DNA from: a virus | Virus record (IMG/VR): IMGVR_UViG_3300025120_014099 | Location: 1 to 23,202 of that record | Strand: one strand, 5' to 3' | DNA length: 23,202 nt | Shown here: in pieces, positions 1 to 6,855 of the stretch | Position numbering within the stretch: the first letter of the stretch is position 1 | Layout: every line of letters begins with the position of its first letter | The notes under the pieces: generated by a model | Seen by the model: only the letters and a program-made list of their open reading frames with translations | The model's database searches: none | What the model was told of the DNA's origin: nothing | Program-made: the position numbers and the translations under genes

Positions 1-63
1 GGATTTGAACCCACTACCTTCAAGATATAAGCTTGATGCTCTAACCAATTGAGCTACGTTCCC
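1..63 (-). tRNA. tRNA-Ile (anticodon UAU), 3' end cut by window edge
   Basis: On the minus strand, 5' end at 63, this folds as a tRNA. It has acceptor GGGAACG, D-stem GCTC/GAGC, anticodon stem TCAAG/CTTGA and the 7-nt loop CTTATAT, giving anticodon UAU. The T-stem begins GTGGG with loop TTCAAAT, and the window ends before the 3' acceptor strand. UAU reads AUA directly. Most bacteria instead read AUA with a lysidine-modified CAU tRNA, so this isoacceptor is uncommon. AUA is a frequent codon in this AT-rich sequence. Confidence 0.85.
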
Positions 64-130
64 AATTTGGTGCGCCTGTTTAAATCGCAGTGGCGTCATC
101 AGCGAATGTTAAAATGTCAAAGAACTCCAG

Positions 131-204
131 TACGCCCACTAGGATTCGAACCTAGGACCTACAGCTTAGAAGGCTGTTGCTCTATCCAGCTGAGCTATGA
201 GCGC
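131..204 (-). tRNA. tRNA-Arg (anticodon UCU)
   Basis: A complete 74-nt cloverleaf on the minus strand. Acceptor GCGCTCA pairs with TGGGCGT (two G-U pairs), the anticodon stem is ACAGC/GCTGT with loop CTTCTAA, and the T-loop is TTCGAAT. Anticodon UCU reads AGA and AGG, and AGA is the main Arg codon in the AT-rich genes here. No CCA is encoded directly after the discriminator A. Confidence 0.95.
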
Positions 205-213
205 ATATTTTAG

Positions 214-299
214 TACCCGGGGCGGGGCTCGAACCCGCACTCACCGTTCGGCGAATCAGATTTTAAGTCTGACGTGTCTACCAATTCCACCACCCGGGC
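214..299 (-). tRNA. tRNA-Leu (anticodon UAA)
   Basis: An 86-nt class II tRNA with a long variable arm. The acceptor is GCCCGGG/CCCGGGT, the anticodon stem TCAGA/TCTGA has loop CTTAAAA (anticodon UAA), and the T-arm is GCGGG-TTCGAGC-CCCGC. It reads UUA, the dominant Leu codon in this window. Its 5' end lies only 7 nt downstream of the stop codon of the preceding small gene, so gene and tRNAs may share a transcript. Confidence 0.95.
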
Positions 300-306
300 A
301 TTCGTT

Positions 307-513
307 TTATGAGGCTAGCTCCATAACCATATTAATTACTTTATGCATATCCTCTTCAGTCAACTCACCATGTATGTCTTCATGACGTTTTGTAAAATAA
401 TCCAGCTTATCGGGGTTTTGATTAGCAATGTGATAAGCAATCTTGGGCAAGTAACCCTCTGGATAGCGGTCATTTTTCATGTTGTTGTTATTTTGCATTT
501 GTTTCTCTCGCAA
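307..513 (-). CDS. Small hypothetical protein (68 aa)
   Basis: No family is recognised. The protein is hydrophilic, with an Asn-rich N-terminus, then HEDIHGELTEEDMHKV, which reads as a charged amphipathic helix. There is no membrane segment or signal peptide. A promoter-like element ends only about 10 nt upstream of the first ATG (513), so the predicted transcript would leave a leader of roughly 5 nt. The in-frame ATG at 498, preceded by an A-rich stretch, may be the true start and would give 63 aa. It sits directly before the tRNA cluster and is probably cotranscribed with it. Confidence 0.6.
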   Translation of the reverse strand: MREKQMQNNNNMKNDRYPEGYLPKIAYHIANQNPDKLDYFTKRHEDIHGELTEEDMHKVINMVMELAS

Positions 514-521
514 CCTTACCC

Positions 522-557
522 CGTAAATATACGAATGGATCTTTCGGATTCCACAAA
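522..557 (-). promoter_or_regulatory. Bacteroidota-type promoter upstream of the 68-aa gene
   Basis: The minus strand carries TTCGTATATTTACG (535 to 522), whose TATATTTA matches the -7 TAnnTTTG pattern. A TTTG lies 22 nt upstream (557 to 554). The 14-mer is identical to the copy near 1017-1030 and nearly identical to those near 19219 and 19761. It lies in the 59-nt gap between two genes. Confidence 0.65.
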
Positions 558-572
558 TTTTCGCGGAGATTT

Positions 573-1001
573 TTAAATTTTCTTCATTTCCTTTATGTGC
601 TTACACTCACGTGATTTGGCACGCCACACACCAGGGCAATTACAACTATACTGTACCTTACCAGTAGGCAACATTGTTTTCTTTGCTGTGTAGGTAATAT
701 CAGGATTACTTTTAGAAGTAAACTTTTTAGTAATTACATCAGGTTTTTGAACTTTACGTTCAGGACGTTTCCACATTACATCACTCAACTGTGCTTTAGG
801 GTGAACTTCAACCCATTCAGGTACTAGATATTTTTTATCTCTAATATTAACAAATGCTGGGGGCATCCAGGATTTTTGTTTATACATAACTCGCTGCACA
901 GCATACGATTTTGTTTTCCCGTCAGGTTTATAAGTAAATGCAGATGATTCTTGTGCGATTATTTCTTCGACACCATCCTTAATAACTTTGAAAATAGCCA
1001 T
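573..1001 (-). CDS. SWIM-type zinc-finger protein (142 aa)
   Basis: The C-terminus carries Cys120, Cys122, Cys133 and His135, spaced CxC-x10-CxH, which is the SWIM zinc-finger signature. SWIM domains bind zinc and are linked to DNA or protein binding in bacterial helicase-associated and eukaryotic proteins. Here the domain stands alone on a Lys-rich protein with no helicase or nuclease motif. The first 115 residues resemble no family I know and include a segment rich in Trp, Pro and Lys (residues 44-90). A promoter-like element sits about 16 nt upstream of the ATG. The start overlaps the end of the preceding 91-aa ORF by 43 nt. Zinc-binding is well supported; the role is unknown. Confidence 0.75.
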   Translation of the reverse strand: MAIFKVIKDGVEEIIAQESSAFTYKPDGKTKSYAVQRVMYKQKSWMPPAFVNIRDKKYLVPEWVEVHPKAQLSDVMWKRPERKVQKPDVITKKFTSKSNPDITYTAKKTMLPTGKVQYSCNCPGVWRAKSRECKHIKEMKKI

Positions 1002-1234
1002 ATCTGTAACTTATTACGTAAATATACGAACCAATTTTCAGGCTCCCGAGTATTTAATATGACGGGAGCGTGACTAATTGGTTTGCCTTCTCTTTTAAGT
1101 TCAATTTCTAAAGACCACATATTACACATAGTCTTAAATACTTGTGGGTTATAGGCAGCTATGAAGGCCAAGTCATTTTCAGACATGGTCTCCATAGCTT
1201 CACCTACTGTTACTGGTTCATTATTTTCTAGCAT
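959..1234 (-). CDS. Hypothetical protein (91 aa)
   Basis: No family is recognised. Residues 1-68 read like a genuine soluble protein, including TVGEAMETMSENDLAFIAAY and a stretch with Cys and Trp. The last 20 residues are basic and hydrophobic and are encoded across a promoter-like element and the first 43 nt of the next gene. The C-terminus is therefore the least certain part: a real gene may have acquired extra codons after loss of an earlier stop. Its first 14 nt overlap the end of the 56-aa gene upstream, which supports it as part of a tightly packed chain. Confidence 0.5.
   Translation of the reverse strand: MLENNEPVTVGEAMETMSENDLAFIAAYNPQVFKTMCNMWSLEIELKREGKPISHAPVILNTREPENWFVYLRNKLQIWLFSKLLRMVSKK
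1017..1030 (-). promoter_or_regulatory. Promoter-like -7 element upstream of the SWIM gene
   Basis: The minus strand carries TTCGTATATTTACG, identical to the element at 522-535, about 16 nt before the ATG at 1001. No TTG stands at the -33 position, so it is a weaker match than the other copies. It lies inside the 3' end of the preceding ORF (959-1234), so that gene's last codons would double as promoter. Confidence 0.5.
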
Positions 1235-1391
1235 AATAATCGTTCAAATCCTCATCCTCAGGTTTGAGGTATGTAGGTGGTTTGAATTTCGATTTTTTCT
1301 TGCGTTCTTTATAAGAAGGATACTCATTTTGCATCCAACGATCCCACTCTTGAAGTTGATCGTAACGCTGGTTATTACTATTTTTACTCAT
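1221..1391 (-). CDS. Small hypothetical protein (56 aa)
   Basis: This minus-strand frame opens with ATG at 1391 and ends at TAA (1223-1221). The product starts MSKNSNNQRYDQLQEWDRW and continues into a Lys-rich stretch followed by an acidic tail with PEDEDLNDYY. The ATG overlaps the stop of the 45-aa gene (ATGA), and the end overlaps the next gene by 14 nt, as is usual here. No family is recognised. It has no cysteine and no membrane segment. Support comes from the overlaps and plausible composition only. Confidence 0.5.
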   Translation of the reverse strand: MSKNSNNQRYDQLQEWDRWMQNEYPSYKERKKKSKFKPPTYLKPEDEDLNDYYARK

Positions 1392-1525
1392 TTTCCTTGT
1401 CCTCTATAGGATTTTTTATAATGTTTGGACGTTTTGTGTTTGCTGGTTTTTGTTTTAGCGTGAACACCAGGCCTACTCACTGAGCTATCACCTTTATAAG
1501 CAAAGGCATTGATTTTTTTAGCCAT
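1388..1525 (-). CDS. Very small basic protein (45 aa) with RPGVHAKTKTS motif
   Basis: An ATG at 1525 opens a 45-codon frame ending TGA at 1390-1388. The product is strongly basic: it starts MAKKINAFAYKGDSSVSRPG and ends in repeated Lys/Ser/His and YRGQGK. From memory, similar short proteins with an RPG(V/I)H-K-KTSK core and an RGQGR/K tail occur in phages of Bacteroidota, which would support its reality; this was not checked. The stop overlaps the next ATG (ATGA) and the start overlaps the end of the 103-aa gene by 8 nt. The charge suggests nucleic-acid binding, but this is inference. Confidence 0.6.
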   Translation of the reverse strand: MAKKINAFAYKGDSSVSRPGVHAKTKTSKHKTSKHYKKSYRGQGK

Positions 1526-1829
1526 TTTTAGTTTTTAAATAGTTTATTGCTTCTAAAATTTTTTGACAACCTTCATATGCTTCTTCATTTTCAAAATGAA
1601 TAAGGTTAGTTTTTAATGTATGAATGAATTCATCTCTTTGAATGGAAAGGGTATAATTTGCTCCTTCTCCCTCAACTTCAATTTCAAAAACTGGAAGTTG
1701 TTTTTTCCTAGTATCTATATTATTTAATACAGCTTCTACAATTTGTTGTGAGATTGTGAACTTTTGATTCTTAGCCATCTCTAAGAAATCACTATAGTTT
1801 TCAACCGTAATTTTTTTTACGTATACCAC
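1518..1829 (-). CDS. Hypothetical protein (103 aa), related to the 114-aa protein at 2985-3329
   Basis: No named family is recognised. The C-terminal half (EFIHTLKTNLIHFENEEAYE followed by GCQKILEAINYLK) aligns by eye with the C-terminal half of the protein at 2985-3329 (NFSKVLDTAIKFFEQQENYS followed by KCAKLVKLKEEV). A helix that begins with an Ile/Leu-rich segment about 60 residues earlier also aligns. The two look like diverged paralogues of one small phage family: a helix, three or four beta strands, then a helical hairpin with a conserved Glu-x-Tyr-x-x-Cys. The gene follows the 52-aa gene with a 1-nt gap. Confidence 0.65.
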   Translation of the reverse strand: MVYVKKITVENYSDFLEMAKNQKFTISQQIVEAVLNNIDTRKKQLPVFEIEVEGEGANYTLSIQRDEFIHTLKTNLIHFENEEAYEGCQKILEAINYLKTKNG

Positions 1830-1830
1830 T

Positions 1831-1989
1831 TTAAAATAAATCTAAAAAATTATCTTTTATATCTTTTGACTTAAATCTACGCATTTTTTCATCCTTCTCC
1901 AAGCTTTTTGTTGCAATTTTTTCAAGATGTTTACGTTTTTGAGTATCATAATCATCTACTAGCTTTTGATGTTTTTTCTTACGTTTCAT
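1831..1989 (-). CDS. Small basic coiled protein (52 aa)
   Basis: ATG at 1989 and TAA at 1833-1831 define a 52-aa product that is almost entirely Lys, Asp, Glu and Arg. It starts MKRKKKHQKLVDDYDTQKRK and ends in KDNFLDLF. It is predicted to be a single charged helix. Its ATG overlaps the TGA of the HNH-like gene (ATGA), suggesting translational coupling. No homologue is recognised, so support is limited to gene packing and in-frame length. Confidence 0.45.
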   Translation of the reverse strand: MKRKKKHQKLVDDYDTQKRKHLEKIATKSLEKDEKMRRFKSKDIKDNFLDLF

Positions 1990-2612
1990 ATTCTAGATAC
2001 TAAATCTAACTCATTATCTTCTTCAAGGCCTAATTCTTTTAAACGTTGTAAATGGTAATTATCAATTTCCCAATCAACTTTACTTTCATTTACTGGTTTA
2101 TGTTCTTCTAAACCCTGGACCTGTTTGTCACTAAATATATTCCCGACTTGGAGAAAATAACAGTTATAACAAAGGAGTTCTACATTATCTAATTTATAAT
2201 TTTTTTTACTACCATCTTTAAAATGCATAAGTAAAGGAACTCTATAATCTAATACTCTACGTTCACTAAACTTACAATTACTGCAACATTCTTCGAGATA
2301 CCCATCTGCAACTAATTTATCTTTAATTTTATTAGCATCAAAGTGAGAAGAATCAACTCTCCCTTCAATAATATCTAATATTGCAGGGGCCTTTTTCCCG
2401 CCGTTTAAAAATTTAGGAATACCCTTACCTGATTGGTTTTTATGTTGTTCAAATATATTCTCGTAACCTTCTTCAGTGGCATCATAGTTTTTAGCCCATT
2501 TCTTGTAGTGAATATAAGAAACACCCAAATATCTGGCAGCTGCTCTGTTACTTTTAGTTTTATTAACGGCAGCTTTAATTTGTAGCTTACTAAGTGGTTT
2601 AGCTTTAGGCAT
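1986..2612 (-). CDS. Helix-turn-helix / HNH-like endonuclease (208 aa)
   Basis: Residues about 17-42 (NKTKSNRAAARYLGVSYIHY and following KKWA) form a helix-turn-helix of the kind that precedes nuclease domains in phage HNH proteins. Residues 110-151 carry a zinc-type HNH core: Cys110-x2-Cys113, then MHFKDGSKKN (His130), DNVELLCYNC with Asn143, and Cys148-x2-Cys151. The usual first HNH histidine is not clear, and the domain ends soon after the second Cys pair with YFLQ where many HNH proteins have a histidine. It may be degenerate or a DNA-binding derivative. The gene overlaps the upstream stop by 1 nt. Freestanding HNH genes of this type in T4-like phages are often homing endonucleases; that is inference here. 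Confidence 0.7.
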   Translation of the reverse strand: MPKAKPLSKLQIKAAVNKTKSNRAAARYLGVSYIHYKKWAKNYDATEEGYENIFEQHKNQSGKGIPKFLNGGKKAPAILDIIEGRVDSSHFDANKIKDKLVADGYLEECCSNCKFSERRVLDYRVPLLMHFKDGSKKNYKLDNVELLCYNCYFLQVGNIFSDKQVQGLEEHKPVNESKVDWEIDNYHLQRLKELGLEEDNELDLVSRI

Positions 2613-3019
2613 TATAATTTCATCATTTCTTCAGCCCAATACATTAAAAAGTCCCAAAGATCATCTATTGTATTAAAAATATGTTCTTTACCCGAAGAGT
2701 CTATAAAAGGATAAATTTCACCCTCGTCACTTTTTCTACCATAGATATAAAAAATAATAGCCGAACCTGCTATTTCATCAAAGCTAAAGTGGATAAATTT
2801 TTCAATTAATTTGAAAAAAGGTTCATCATAAGTAGAAAAATCAGCCCCATATTCTATATCTATATCATTTTGCCGTTTCCAAACATTTTCATATAATTCT
2901 ATTATTTCAATAAATTCATTTTTTAGTTTATCTTCTTCAGTGGTGCCATCAAAACGCATAGTAATGTTAGATCCTAAAATCTGTTCAATTACTCCTTTTA
3001 TTTCCTTTCTTTGATTCAT
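2612..3019 (-). CDS. Hypothetical acidic protein (135 aa)
   Basis: No family is recognised. The protein is acidic, with an N-terminal helix, a charged middle (residues 27-60) and a C-terminal part that mixes aromatic strands (SAIIFYIYGR) with a final helix (DDLWDFLMYWAEEMMKL). There is no signal peptide or transmembrane helix. It overlaps the upstream gene by 35 nt and the HNH-like gene by 1 nt, so it is probably translated with both. A role cannot be inferred. Confidence 0.6.
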   Translation of the reverse strand: MNQRKEIKGVIEQILGSNITMRFDGTTEEDKLKNEFIEIIELYENVWKRQNDIDIEYGADFSTYDEPFFKLIEKFIHFSFDEIAGSAIIFYIYGRKSDEGEIYPFIDSSGKEHIFNTIDDLWDFLMYWAEEMMKL

Positions 3020-3329
3020 TGACTTCCTCTTTTAATTTAACTAATTTAGCACATTTAGAATAATTTTCTTGTTGCTCAAAAAATTTAATAGCAGTATCTA
3101 ACACTTTAGAAAAATTACGTTCTTCTAATACTACAGAACACTCTAAATTAGGAACATAACATACTCTAGCAGATTTACGTTTTTTAGTTAAGGCATGTTC
3201 GATTGTGATTATAGCTTCATCTAGTAATAACTTATGGAAATCATTACTTTTTATTAAAGCATCCAACTCTTCAGTTTCATCATATTGAATTTCAATAGAT
3301 AAAACATCTCTTTCTTTTTTCTTTACCAT
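2985..3329 (-). CDS. Hypothetical protein (114 aa), paralogue of the 103-aa protein
   Basis: No named family. It starts with a basic VKKKERD stretch, then alternates helix and strand, with CYVPNLECSVVLEERNF in the middle and an ENYSKCAKLVKLKEEV helix near the end. This last part aligns with the protein at 1518-1829 (see there). It is the first gene after the glycan cassette: a 46-nt gap separates them, and that gap holds a small inverted repeat. It may therefore start a new transcription unit, though no clear -33/-7 promoter was found. Confidence 0.6.
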   Translation of the reverse strand: MVKKKERDVLSIEIQYDETEELDALIKSNDFHKLLLDEAIITIEHALTKKRKSARVCYVPNLECSVVLEERNFSKVLDTAIKFFEQQENYSKCAKLVKLKEEVNESKKGNKRSN

Positions 3330-3346
3330 AATAAATAAATTTAGGG

Positions 3347-3370
3347 ATTAGTGAGATAATTACCACTAAT
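3347..3370. repeat. Small inverted repeat after the glycan cassette
   Basis: ATTAGTG (3347-3353) and CACTAAT (3364-3370) are perfect 7-nt inverted copies around a 10-nt spacer, in the gap between the last cassette gene and the next gene. The stem is short and AT-rich and has no T-run after it on the minus strand, so it is a poor intrinsic terminator. A protein-binding site or chance are also possible. Confidence 0.3.
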
Positions 3371-3375
3371 AAATA

Positions 3376-4443
3376 TTATAAACTAATTAATTCATTTTGG
3401 CATTCATTAAGTGAGTTAATTACTATAGTTAAGTTACCTAGTTCAAATTTACCTATTTCTCCACTATCCTTTACAATATCATTTAATTTTTGAATTATTT
3501 GGAAATCCTGTTGGTTAAACGTATTTCCATCAACATTAACTATGATATCACCTCCATCGTTAGCCCAGGGTTCTAATGTTTCCTCTAATTGAGGATTAGA
3601 ATTAATAATATTAATTGTTTTCTTATAAACGGGAGAAATAATAGGTTTCATGAATTGATCGTGCTGGACTACAGTACCCCATTTTCTAATAAATTTTTTC
3701 ATATTAGTAGTTGTAGTTTGCAACCATTCATTTGAGTTTACTCCAGCGGCTCCACCAGCATGTTTATTAAATCTACTACCCCTACTAGTAAAATGGTAAA
3801 CTAAACCTTCCCATGTTTGTAGTACTTTATAACCATTTAAAACAAAACGATTAAATAAATCACTATCTTCTTTAGATTGGGGAGCAAATAATTCATCATG
3901 CCCCCCAATAGCTAAAAAGTCTTTTTTATACATACACCAAGGAGCAAATATACCCTCAGTAACTAACGTATCGTGTTTAGGTTTATATTCATTTAATACC
4001 CAGCTGTTAAATTTATCTATATTAAAATCCTCAACTTCAATCCCAAAATCAACTAGCATTTTTTCGGGCCCATCTGGGTGTAAAGGTGGTTCAACTCTAG
4101 TTGCACTAACAACAATACCTGGTTTTAAATGGTTTAATATATGTTTATCTAAATCGGGTGCAGCAACCATATCAGCATGAAATGCCATTATAATATCCGT
4201 TCGTGCCATTTCTATTCCTTTATCAAACATACCCACTATACCAATACGTTCGGGACCTGGGTTGTGATGTACAATTAAGTCATCATCCCCTAAATTATCT
4301 ATCCATTCTTGAGTACCATCTGTACTAGCATCATTTAATACAAGTATTTCGTGTTTAGTTGAAAGGTTACGGATAGATTTGTATGCTAATTCTAGAAATT
4401 CTAAGTTGTTTCTACTTGGTATTACAAATGTTATTTTTTCCAT
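3376..4443 (-). CDS. GT2-family glycosyltransferase (355 aa)
   Basis: GT-A fold glycosyltransferase, expected to move a sugar from a nucleotide-sugar donor. The N-terminal MEKITFVIPSRNN opening and LNDASTDGT (about residues 37-44) are the GT2 nucleotide-binding signature, and FHADM (88-92) sits at the metal-binding DxD position. A GGHDELF segment and a KEDSDLFNRF segment further on match the acceptor side and catalytic Asp of the family. About 75 C-terminal residues go beyond the GT domain. I take the ATG at 4443 as start because it gives the standard opening and begins 2 nt after the upstream stop; the longer frame (ATG 4482) would overlap the methyltransferase gene by 37 nt. It is the last gene of the cassette. 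Confidence 0.88.
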   Translation of the reverse strand: MEKITFVIPSRNNLEFLELAYKSIRNLSTKHEILVLNDASTDGTQEWIDNLGDDDLIVHHNPGPERIGIVGMFDKGIEMARTDIIMAFHADMVAAPDLDKHILNHLKPGIVVSATRVEPPLHPDGPEKMLVDFGIEVEDFNIDKFNSWVLNEYKPKHDTLVTEGIFAPWCMYKKDFLAIGGHDELFAPQSKEDSDLFNRFVLNGYKVLQTWEGLVYHFTSRGSRFNKHAGGAAGVNSNEWLQTTTTNMKKFIRKWGTVVQHDQFMKPIISPVYKKTINIINSNPQLEETLEPWANDGGDIIVNVDGNTFNQQDFQIIQKLNDIVKDSGEIGKFELGNLTIVINSLNECQNELISL

Positions 4444-4445
4444 AA

Positions 4446-5081
4446 TTATTTTAAATTTATAACTGCGAAAAATACCCAACAACTATTTAAATCAGTAGTT
4501 ATATCAGTACCCCATTGACCCCCTGGGAGTTGGACTTCATTTAATCCTATAGCTGTTATATCACACCCATCAAAGTTTCTATATAATACTTCTGTAAATT
4601 CCTGTGGGTTGTATTCATATAAATGGGTTCCTCCATTATAAACCCAAGTAGGGGTTTTCCTTCTTGGAGTTGTAATGATGATTGTTTCTTTAGTTACGGA
4701 TTTTAAACTTTGTAAATAATCATCTATTTTTTCTTTTGGTAAATGTTCAAATGTTTCTATAGAAGTACAAACATCAAATTCATCTTTTTTAAATCGTTCT
4801 TTAAGATTGAAAATATCACATACTTCGTGCCTACAATTAGGTGATTGATATATTTCATTAGCACTTTTTACTCCTTCTTCATCAATATCAATACCTACAA
4901 CACTTTTAGCTCCTAGTGATAATAAAATTCCTGCCCCATAACCTTTTCCGGTTGCGGCATCTAGTACTTTTTTATCTTTAGTCCAATGGTTAGCAAAAAT
5001 GTATCTATCTATCATAGTAGAAGTAGCGGGTTTTACTAATCTATCTATATCTTTTAATGGGTGGTTATCTGTTACTTTCAT
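4446..5081 (-). CDS. Class I SAM-dependent methyltransferase (211 aa)
   Basis: Motif I is DAATGKGYG (residues 41-49), motif II is GIDID (63-67), and FDVCTSIETFEHL is the strand-4 motif with the usual EHL after it. This is the Methyltransf_11/23 layout of small-molecule or sugar methyltransferases. It is followed by IIITTPR, also typical. The ATG overlaps the stop of the epimerase gene by 4 nt (ATGA), so translation is probably coupled. In this cassette the likely substrate is a sugar or a glycan terminus, which is inference from position. Confidence 0.87.
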   Translation of the reverse strand: MKVTDNHPLKDIDRLVKPATSTMIDRYIFANHWTKDKKVLDAATGKGYGAGILLSLGAKSVVGIDIDEEGVKSANEIYQSPNCRHEVCDIFNLKERFKKDEFDVCTSIETFEHLPKEKIDDYLQSLKSVTKETIIITTPRRKTPTWVYNGGTHLYEYNPQEFTEVLYRNFDGCDITAIGLNEVQLPGGQWGTDITTDLNSCWVFFAVINLK

Positions 5082-5926
5082 TTTTTTATATTGTTTATAT
5101 AATCTACTAAATTAATTTTTGGTTCCCAACCTAAAAGAGATTGAGCATGGGAATTTGTATTTAGGGTATCTTGTGCTTCGCCCGGTTTAGCGGGTTTGTA
5201 AGTAGGGTTAATGTTTAACATTTTAGCTACTTCGTTTACTGAGTGGTTTTTACCTCTTCCTAGTTCAAATATAAACTCATAAGCCTGTTGTTTTTGAATT
5301 CTAATTAGGGCATCTACTATATCATCAACGTGGGTAAAATCTCTTCGTTGTTTACCATCACCATATATTTCACAATCGATTCCTTTTTTTATATTATTTA
5401 ACCACCTACCAATTAATGTAGTATAACCACCTTCGGTTAATTGATAAGGACCATAAACATTATAAAAACGAACAATAGATGCTTTTAAGTTATAGTGTTC
5501 CCAGTATAATTTAATTATTTCTTCACCTATATCTTTACTAAAAGTGTATGGATTTTTGAATTTACCACTATGATGGGATGAAGAACCCGCATACACTAAG
5601 GGTACTTCATTTTTAGCACAATAGTCAACTATTTCTAAAGTTCCGTTAGCATTAGCAGTAAAATAATCTTTAGGATTCTCGAATGAAGGTTGAATCCTAG
5701 CTATAGCAGCTAAATGGAATATAATATCTGGGTGTTGGTTGTATACCCATTTATAGCTATAGACTTTTCTTATATCAAATTCTTCATACCTAACTCCCTC
5801 TATATGGTTTTCTATTTTACCAGTTGAATAATTATCTATTGAGGTTACTTCATGTCCTAATTCTATTAGTTTTTTACATAAATTAGTACCTATAAAACCT
5901 GCTCCTCCTGTTACTATTATTTTCAT
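5078..5926 (-). CDS. NAD-dependent nucleotide-sugar epimerase/dehydratase (SDR, 282 aa)
   Basis: Extended short-chain dehydrogenase of the GalE type. GGAGFIG (7-13) binds NAD, DIIFHLAA is the second nucleotide motif, SSS at 115-117 and Tyr127-x3-Lys131 are catalytic, and RFYNVYGP and the late RRDFTHVDDI are family signatures. These enzymes oxidise and re-reduce C4 of NDP-sugars (4-epimerases) or make 4-keto-6-deoxy sugars (4,6-dehydratases). The length and the absence of the Asp-Glu pair typical of dehydratases at SSS favour an epimerase, but the substrate cannot be read from sequence. It supplies donors to the surrounding glycosyltransferases. Confidence 0.9.
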   Translation of the reverse strand: MKIIVTGGAGFIGTNLCKKLIELGHEVTSIDNYSTGKIENHIEGVRYEEFDIRKVYSYKWVYNQHPDIIFHLAAIARIQPSFENPKDYFTANANGTLEIVDYCAKNEVPLVYAGSSSHHSGKFKNPYTFSKDIGEEIIKLYWEHYNLKASIVRFYNVYGPYQLTEGGYTTLIGRWLNNIKKGIDCEIYGDGKQRRDFTHVDDIVDALIRIQKQQAYEFIFELGRGKNHSVNEVAKMLNINPTYKPAKPGEAQDTLNTNSHAQSLLGWEPKINLVDYINNIKK

Positions 5927-5931
5927 ATTTG

Positions 5932-6855
5932 TTATATTTTAACATTAAAATATTTCATTGCATATTCAGCTCGATACTGTGGGTAATAGTCATAATCATC
6001 CCCCATTCGCACCCAACAACGACCATCTTTACCTAATAACACCCTTTTGTTGTCAATTTTCTCTATCCTGGGGTCTACATTTTTCCACTTGCGGTGGTGG
6101 TATTCAACTCCAGTCATGTTGTTTCCTCGATCCATACTTCCCTCTCCTTTATTACGACTTCCAGCATCTAACTCCTGGCCTGTATTGGTTTTTAGTCCAA
6201 TAATTTTATGTTGGGAAAATTTTGAGTTACAGAAGTATGTAAGATTAGGTTTTTGGAAATATTCTTTTTTTGCATCTACATGAGGTGAAATTGCTTCAAT
6301 ATAATTAGGATATCTTTGAAATTGTGGAAAATTTTTATTTTCATACCACGATCCATAAGGGGAATACCCTTCAACTTCAACACACCTTAAAAACCAATCA
6401 TCATCTTCCATGCTAGGATAGTAACGATAGCCTTCATCCCACCACCCTATCCTAACAATGGTTTTTTTATGAAATGCAACAGCATTCCAAGCGTTAAGAT
6501 GTACTTGCTCTAAATGAGGATTTTTTTCTAATATGTCATTCAATACCTCAAGCCAATCACTATCAAATAGCATATCATCACACGTAAGTAAAACCCAATC
6601 TGTTTGGGATTTAATAATTCCTTGATTCCAAGCTTTTGTTAACCCTACATTTTCTTTACTATATATAAAGTTTGATTTAGGATGGGATTTTTCAGCAATT
6701 TTAATTTTTTCTAATTCATCCCCAGTTGTGTTATTATCCCATACAATGACAGGAATTAAAGGATCAATAGTATCTAAGCATTTTTTAAGTCTATCTCCTC
6801 TATAGTAACTTACAATAACTATAGTTATGTCGGATTTATTAAAGGAAGCTACCAT
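5932..6855 (-). CDS. GT2-type glycosyltransferase (307 aa)
   Basis: GT-A fold: TIVIVSYYRGDRLKKCL opening, then NVGLTKAWNQGI (about 69-80), a hallmark of GT2 enzymes, and a CDDM acidic metal site at 92-95. Further on, YPSMEDDDWFLR is in place of the usual catalytic ED/W motif. The final 100 residues are unusual, rich in Asn, Tyr and Arg, and hold a GQELDAGSRNKGEGSMDRG stretch not seen in ordinary GT2 enzymes. The start overlaps the end of the preceding gene by 17 nt. The family is clear; the donor and acceptor are not. Confidence 0.85.
   Translation of the reverse strand: MVASFNKSDITIVIVSYYRGDRLKKCLDTIDPLIPVIVWDNNTTGDELEKIKIAEKSHPKSNFIYSKENVGLTKAWNQGIIKSQTDWVLLTCDDMLFDSDWLEVLNDILEKNPHLEQVHLNAWNAVAFHKKTIVRIGWWDEGYRYYPSMEDDDWFLRCVEVEGYSPYGSWYENKNFPQFQRYPNYIEAISPHVDAKKEYFQKPNLTYFCNSKFSQHKIIGLKTNTGQELDAGSRNKGEGSMDRGNNMTGVEYHHRKWKNVDPRIEKIDNKRVLLGKDGRCWVRMGDDYDYYPQYRAEYAMKYFNVKI

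Noticed and set aside
3347-3370. An intrinsic terminator at the end of the glycan cassette
   Set aside because: The 7-bp stem is AT-rich, the loop is 10 nt and no T-run follows on the transcribed strand. It is listed as a repeat only.
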